A stretch of 64,000 nucleotides of DNA from T3SED10-260 sp035363255 (GTDB taxonomy: Bacteria > Caldisericota > Caldisericia > UBA6126). Shown here one piece after another: positions 61,518-64,000 of the stretch. A model generated the notes under the pieces. That model made no database searches. It was not told where the DNA came from and worked only from the letters and a program-made list of their open reading frames with translations. Location of the stretch: contig DAOSES010000004.1 of assembly GCA_035363255.1 (NCBI GenBank), forward strand, positions 53,442-117,441, written 5' to 3'. The position numbers and the translations under genes were made by a program. Position 1 is the first letter of the stretch; every line of letters starts with the position of its first letter.

Positions 61518-63920
61518 ATGCATCTTCGGAAGGTTTGTCGTGAGTTTGTGTTTGTTATTGCTTTATTCTTCCTATTTTCAATACCATTTCCCACCACTGG
61601 ATATTTTATTGCAAAACTAAAACCAGTCGATATTGTGGTGGTTGAGCAACCACCTACAGGAAAAGATAAAGCTGGAAATCCTTATGACCGTGACTTGGAT
61701 AAAAACGGAAAAACAGCTACGGAAGATACCTATGAAAATTATAAAAACAAGAAGGAAGCTATGGGCATAGAGCATCTTCTGAGGGCAAGTAGTGTAAAAA
61801 ACATGGTAGATAATATTCTTGGAGCTTTAAAAGATGATGAGTGCATTGGATCGCTTAAAATTGCAGGACATGGTGCTCCCGGAAATATATCCGTGGGCAG
61901 TGGATTGTCTTCAGACAAGGACAAGGAAATTAATTGTACAAATGAAAAAGAGTGGAAAGAGGAGATGAAGCGATTAAAAGACAAATTTTGCCCTGGAGCA
62001 TCTGTTTACCTTAAAGGATGCAATGTTGGAGCGTGCACTGATGGGGCAAAAAAACTTCAAGAGTTGGCAGATTTGTTGGGGGTTCCAGTCGAAGCTCCGA
62101 CAGGATTGACCTATCCTGATTGTTCATCAGAAAAGGGATCAGAAACACAACGAGCAGAGCCAACAAAAAAAGGTGAAAAAAAGGATCCCCCCAAATGCAT
62201 CTTATCTCCTGCAGATCAAAAAAAGATTGAAAGTCTAGATTCATATGATGGGAATTTACCCTTTGATCCTAGCCTGCTAAAAGGTCTTGAGCTTATTCCT
62301 ATTGGATTGGAAATACCTCCAAACGATAAACCTGGTATGATGCTGGATATTCGCCCCGAAGACAAATTGTTCGATCTTTTTTTACATTCAATTCATTATG
62401 ACGAACCAATTAAGCACGAGCAAGAGCTATTATCAAATTTTAATGCTTTGATGGTTTTGCATTTTGGGGATGGATCTATTCAAAAGGGTATGTTTCATAC
62501 TGATTATGATTATTTTGAATTTCCATATGAAGCTGAGGATGACTCCAACTACATTTCACTAAATTATTCTTCTTCGAGCTACGAATTTGAGCAAGAACTA
62601 AAAAAACTTTGTCGTGAGAAAATTGAACGCTTCCAGCCTGGATTTGGAATCTCTTTATCTGCTGAAGCTGAGTGCGGTTATATCCAGTTGAAGTGGAATC
62701 GGGTTCCTGGAGCAGAGCATTATTATGTTTACCGAGGACCTGGTCCTGGTATGGAGCACCCCATGCCTTTGACTGATTTTGCCATAGTGGAAAACAGCTT
62801 TCAAGATCGAAACGATCTTACGGTTGGAATGATGTATTGTTATTTTGTGAGAGCAGTAAACGCTGAAGCTAAAGAATTTACCCAATCGAATGAAATCTGC
62901 GTGGTTATGACCTGTGCCGATGAGATTCCTCCAATCGATGAGAGTGATTGCAGGATGACTCTGAAATACCAGGTAGATAACAAGTTATACTGGAGAAATG
63001 GTGTGCAGAAAGGCCCTATGGATGCGGCACCGATCTTGCGTGAACAGCGAGTAAGCCTCATGGCACGCTATCTGGCAGAAGAAATTGGCGCTATGGTTCG
63101 ATGGGAAGCTGATACCCGCACCGTCATTATTACTCGTCTGGATGGAGTAGAAATTCGAATGCAGATTGGTAATCCGATAGCTATGGTGGGAGGCTTGCCC
63201 GTGCCTATTGATCCCAATAATTCTTCGGTAGTACCTTTTATTGAACACAACCGTACATATACTGGATTGCGATTTATTGCCTATAACCTTGGAGCGACCG
63301 CACCTGATGAGATAATATGGAGAGCTGAGTCCAAAACCGCGGAGTTGATTTTTCCAGATCCGAATTGTCAATGGCTGTGTGGAAACATTCGTCGAATACC
63401 ATCAACTCCTGGTGCGGCTAACTATGACGAGTTTGGTTTTTTCTCTGCAAGTCAGGACTCTCCTGATGTTCCTATTCGAATTCCCAGAGACCTCAGAGAC
63501 AGTATTCACCACCTGACGGTGTCGGAGTATGTGTATATGTATCCTAATCAAAATCATTGGTGTGCTGAATTACGGTTGGGAGAAAATCAGAGAGTTCTTG
63601 CATGGAGAGCTTTAGCAGGGAAATATCCTGATTGTTGCAATCAAAGCGCTAATGCTCGTTTACGAGTTTACATGCCTCATGGAGCACAAAAAGGTACTGT
63701 TCTCACTATTTTTTCTGTGAATGGTGAGTCAGTAAAACGGGTTGATGAAGATTGGTGGGTAGAAAGCTTTTTTGATATTGCTTGCGAATTGCCTTGTCCT
63801 GGAAAATATAAAGTAGTACCAGCAAGTCCACATGGAGAATTCATTCCAGAATCTCGCGAAATTGAAATAAAATGTTGCCCTGCGATGAATGAAGTTGAGT
63901 TTGGTTTTAAACCAAATTAA
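61518..63920 (+). CDS. Secreted protein with caspase-like H/C dyad, FN3 and stalk domain
   Basis: 800 residues. Signal peptide (FVFVIALFFLFSIPFPTTG). Residues about 30-200 resemble DUF4347/C80-type cysteine-peptidase-like domains: LKIAGHGAPGNISVG with His118 and VYLKGCNVGACTDGAKKL with Cys168, spaced like a clan CD dyad. About 375-465 is a fibronectin type III domain (GYIQLKWNRVPGAEHYYVYR). About 486-617 is a copper-amine-oxidase-N-like stalk domain (RVSLMARYLAEEIGAMVRW, YTGLRFIAYNLGA). The C-terminal 180 residues are beta-rich and cysteine-containing. Peptidase activity is inference from the dyad. AAGGAGGG precedes ATG. Confidence 0.7.
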   Translation: MHLRKVCREFVFVIALFFLFSIPFPTTGYFIAKLKPVDIVVVEQPPTGKDKAGNPYDRDLDKNGKTATEDTYENYKNKKEAMGIEHLLRASSVKNMVDNILGALKDDECIGSLKIAGHGAPGNISVGSGLSSDKDKEINCTNEKEWKEEMKRLKDKFCPGASVYLKGCNVGACTDGAKKLQELADLLGVPVEAPTGLTYPDCSSEKGSETQRAEPTKKGEKKDPPKCILSPADQKKIESLDSYDGNLPFDPSLLKGLELIPIGLEIPPNDKPGMMLDIRPEDKLFDLFLHSIHYDEPIKHEQELLSNFNALMVLHFGDGSIQKGMFHTDYDYFEFPYEAEDDSNYISLNYSSSSYEFEQELKKLCREKIERFQPGFGISLSAEAECGYIQLKWNRVPGAEHYYVYRGPGPGMEHPMPLTDFAIVENSFQDRNDLTVGMMYCYFVRAVNAEAKEFTQSNEICVVMTCADEIPPIDESDCRMTLKYQVDNKLYWRNGVQKGPMDAAPILREQRVSLMARYLAEEIGAMVRWEADTRTVIITRLDGVEIRMQIGNPIAMVGGLPVPIDPNNSSVVPFIEHNRTYTGLRFIAYNLGATAPDEIIWRAESKTAELIFPDPNCQWLCGNIRRIPSTPGAANYDEFGFFSASQDSPDVPIRIPRDLRDSIHHLTVSEYVYMYPNQNHWCAELRLGENQRVLAWRALAGKYPDCCNQSANARLRVYMPHGAQKGTVLTIFSVNGESVKRVDEDWWVESFFDIACELPCPGKYKVVPASPHGEFIPESREIEIKCCPAMNEVEFGFKPN

Positions 63921-63989
63921 AAAGCACCCCCTCCCTCCCCTCATTTCCAGACACTTTCCAAAAAATTATCAAAATATTTTAATATTTTC

Positions 63990-63995
63990 TTGACA
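63990..63995 (+). promoter_or_regulatory. Possible -35 box at the window edge
   Basis: A consensus TTGACA lies at the right edge; its -10 partner would be outside the window. Nothing else is visible in 63921-64000, which is AT-rich. Confidence 0.3.
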
Positions 63996-64000
63996 AGTTC

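Overview
The window looks like the chromosome of an anaerobic, low-to-moderate GC bacterium with Firmicutes/Clostridia-like habits. Shine-Dalgarno sites are strong (AGGAGG type), GTG and TTG starts are common, promoters resemble sigma-70 consensus and intrinsic terminators are frequent. There is a bifurcating-type NAD(P)H/ferredoxin enzyme, and several secreted proteins carry the copper-amine-oxidase-N-like stalk domain. The assignment is inference from gene content; there is no rRNA or tRNA gene in the window to test it.

Layout. 1-4000: end of a Flp/TadE-like prepilin, arsenite methyltransferase arsM with a perfect inverted repeat in its promoter, a conserved hypothetical gene, and a GyrI-like gene split by a complete IS3-family element whose two flanks can be joined back into one gene. 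4000-8400 (minus): double CDGSH iron-sulfur protein, rhaD, and a large secreted FG-GAP/transglutaminase-like protein. 8600-13600 (plus): secreted PHP-fold hydrolase with a GA dinucleotide tract near its start, a membrane protein and a stalk-domain protein. 13600-23500 (minus): a tightly packed operon running FHA/vWA-like membrane protein, beta-propeller/stalk protein, inositol monophosphatase, heparinase II/III-like protein, nadA, nadB, nadC. 23600-30060 (plus): five-gene flavin/iron-sulfur amino-acid dehydrogenase cluster, a glutamate racemase homologue lacking one catalytic cysteine, and recG. 30060-40240: stalk-domain protein, rpsA, nurA, pcrA/uvrD helicase, secDF (minus), rsmG and comM. 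40270-43130: MFS exporter divergent from a padR regulator, followed by a membrane-protein gene broken by one in-frame TGA. 43300-49700 (minus): serA, a class V aminotransferase, a chimeric gene joining a receiver/PEP-binding protein to the C-terminal half of a glutamate dehydrogenase, and an intact glutamate dehydrogenase. 49760-55930 (plus): a tiny transcription unit encoding a 28-residue basic peptide with its own terminator, then a three-gene NuoE/NuoF/NfnB-like complex resembling the Sporomusa-type transhydrogenase (Stn). 55930-60570: one 1526-residue metallophosphoesterase-NACHT-WD40 STAND protein. 60600-64000: a membrane-anchored protein and a secreted protein with a caspase-like H/C dyad, an FN3 domain and a stalk domain.

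The most striking items are the phosphoesterase-NACHT-14xWD40 protein (a candidate antiviral or self/non-self STAND sensor whose blades share identical DNA), the receiver/PEP-binding/GDH chimera, the promoter-peptide-terminator unit before the redox operon, and the serine-for-cysteine racemase homologue. Housekeeping calls (nadABC, recG, rpsA, secDF, rsmG, rhaD, gdh) are solid. Functions of the secreted proteins are known only at the domain level.
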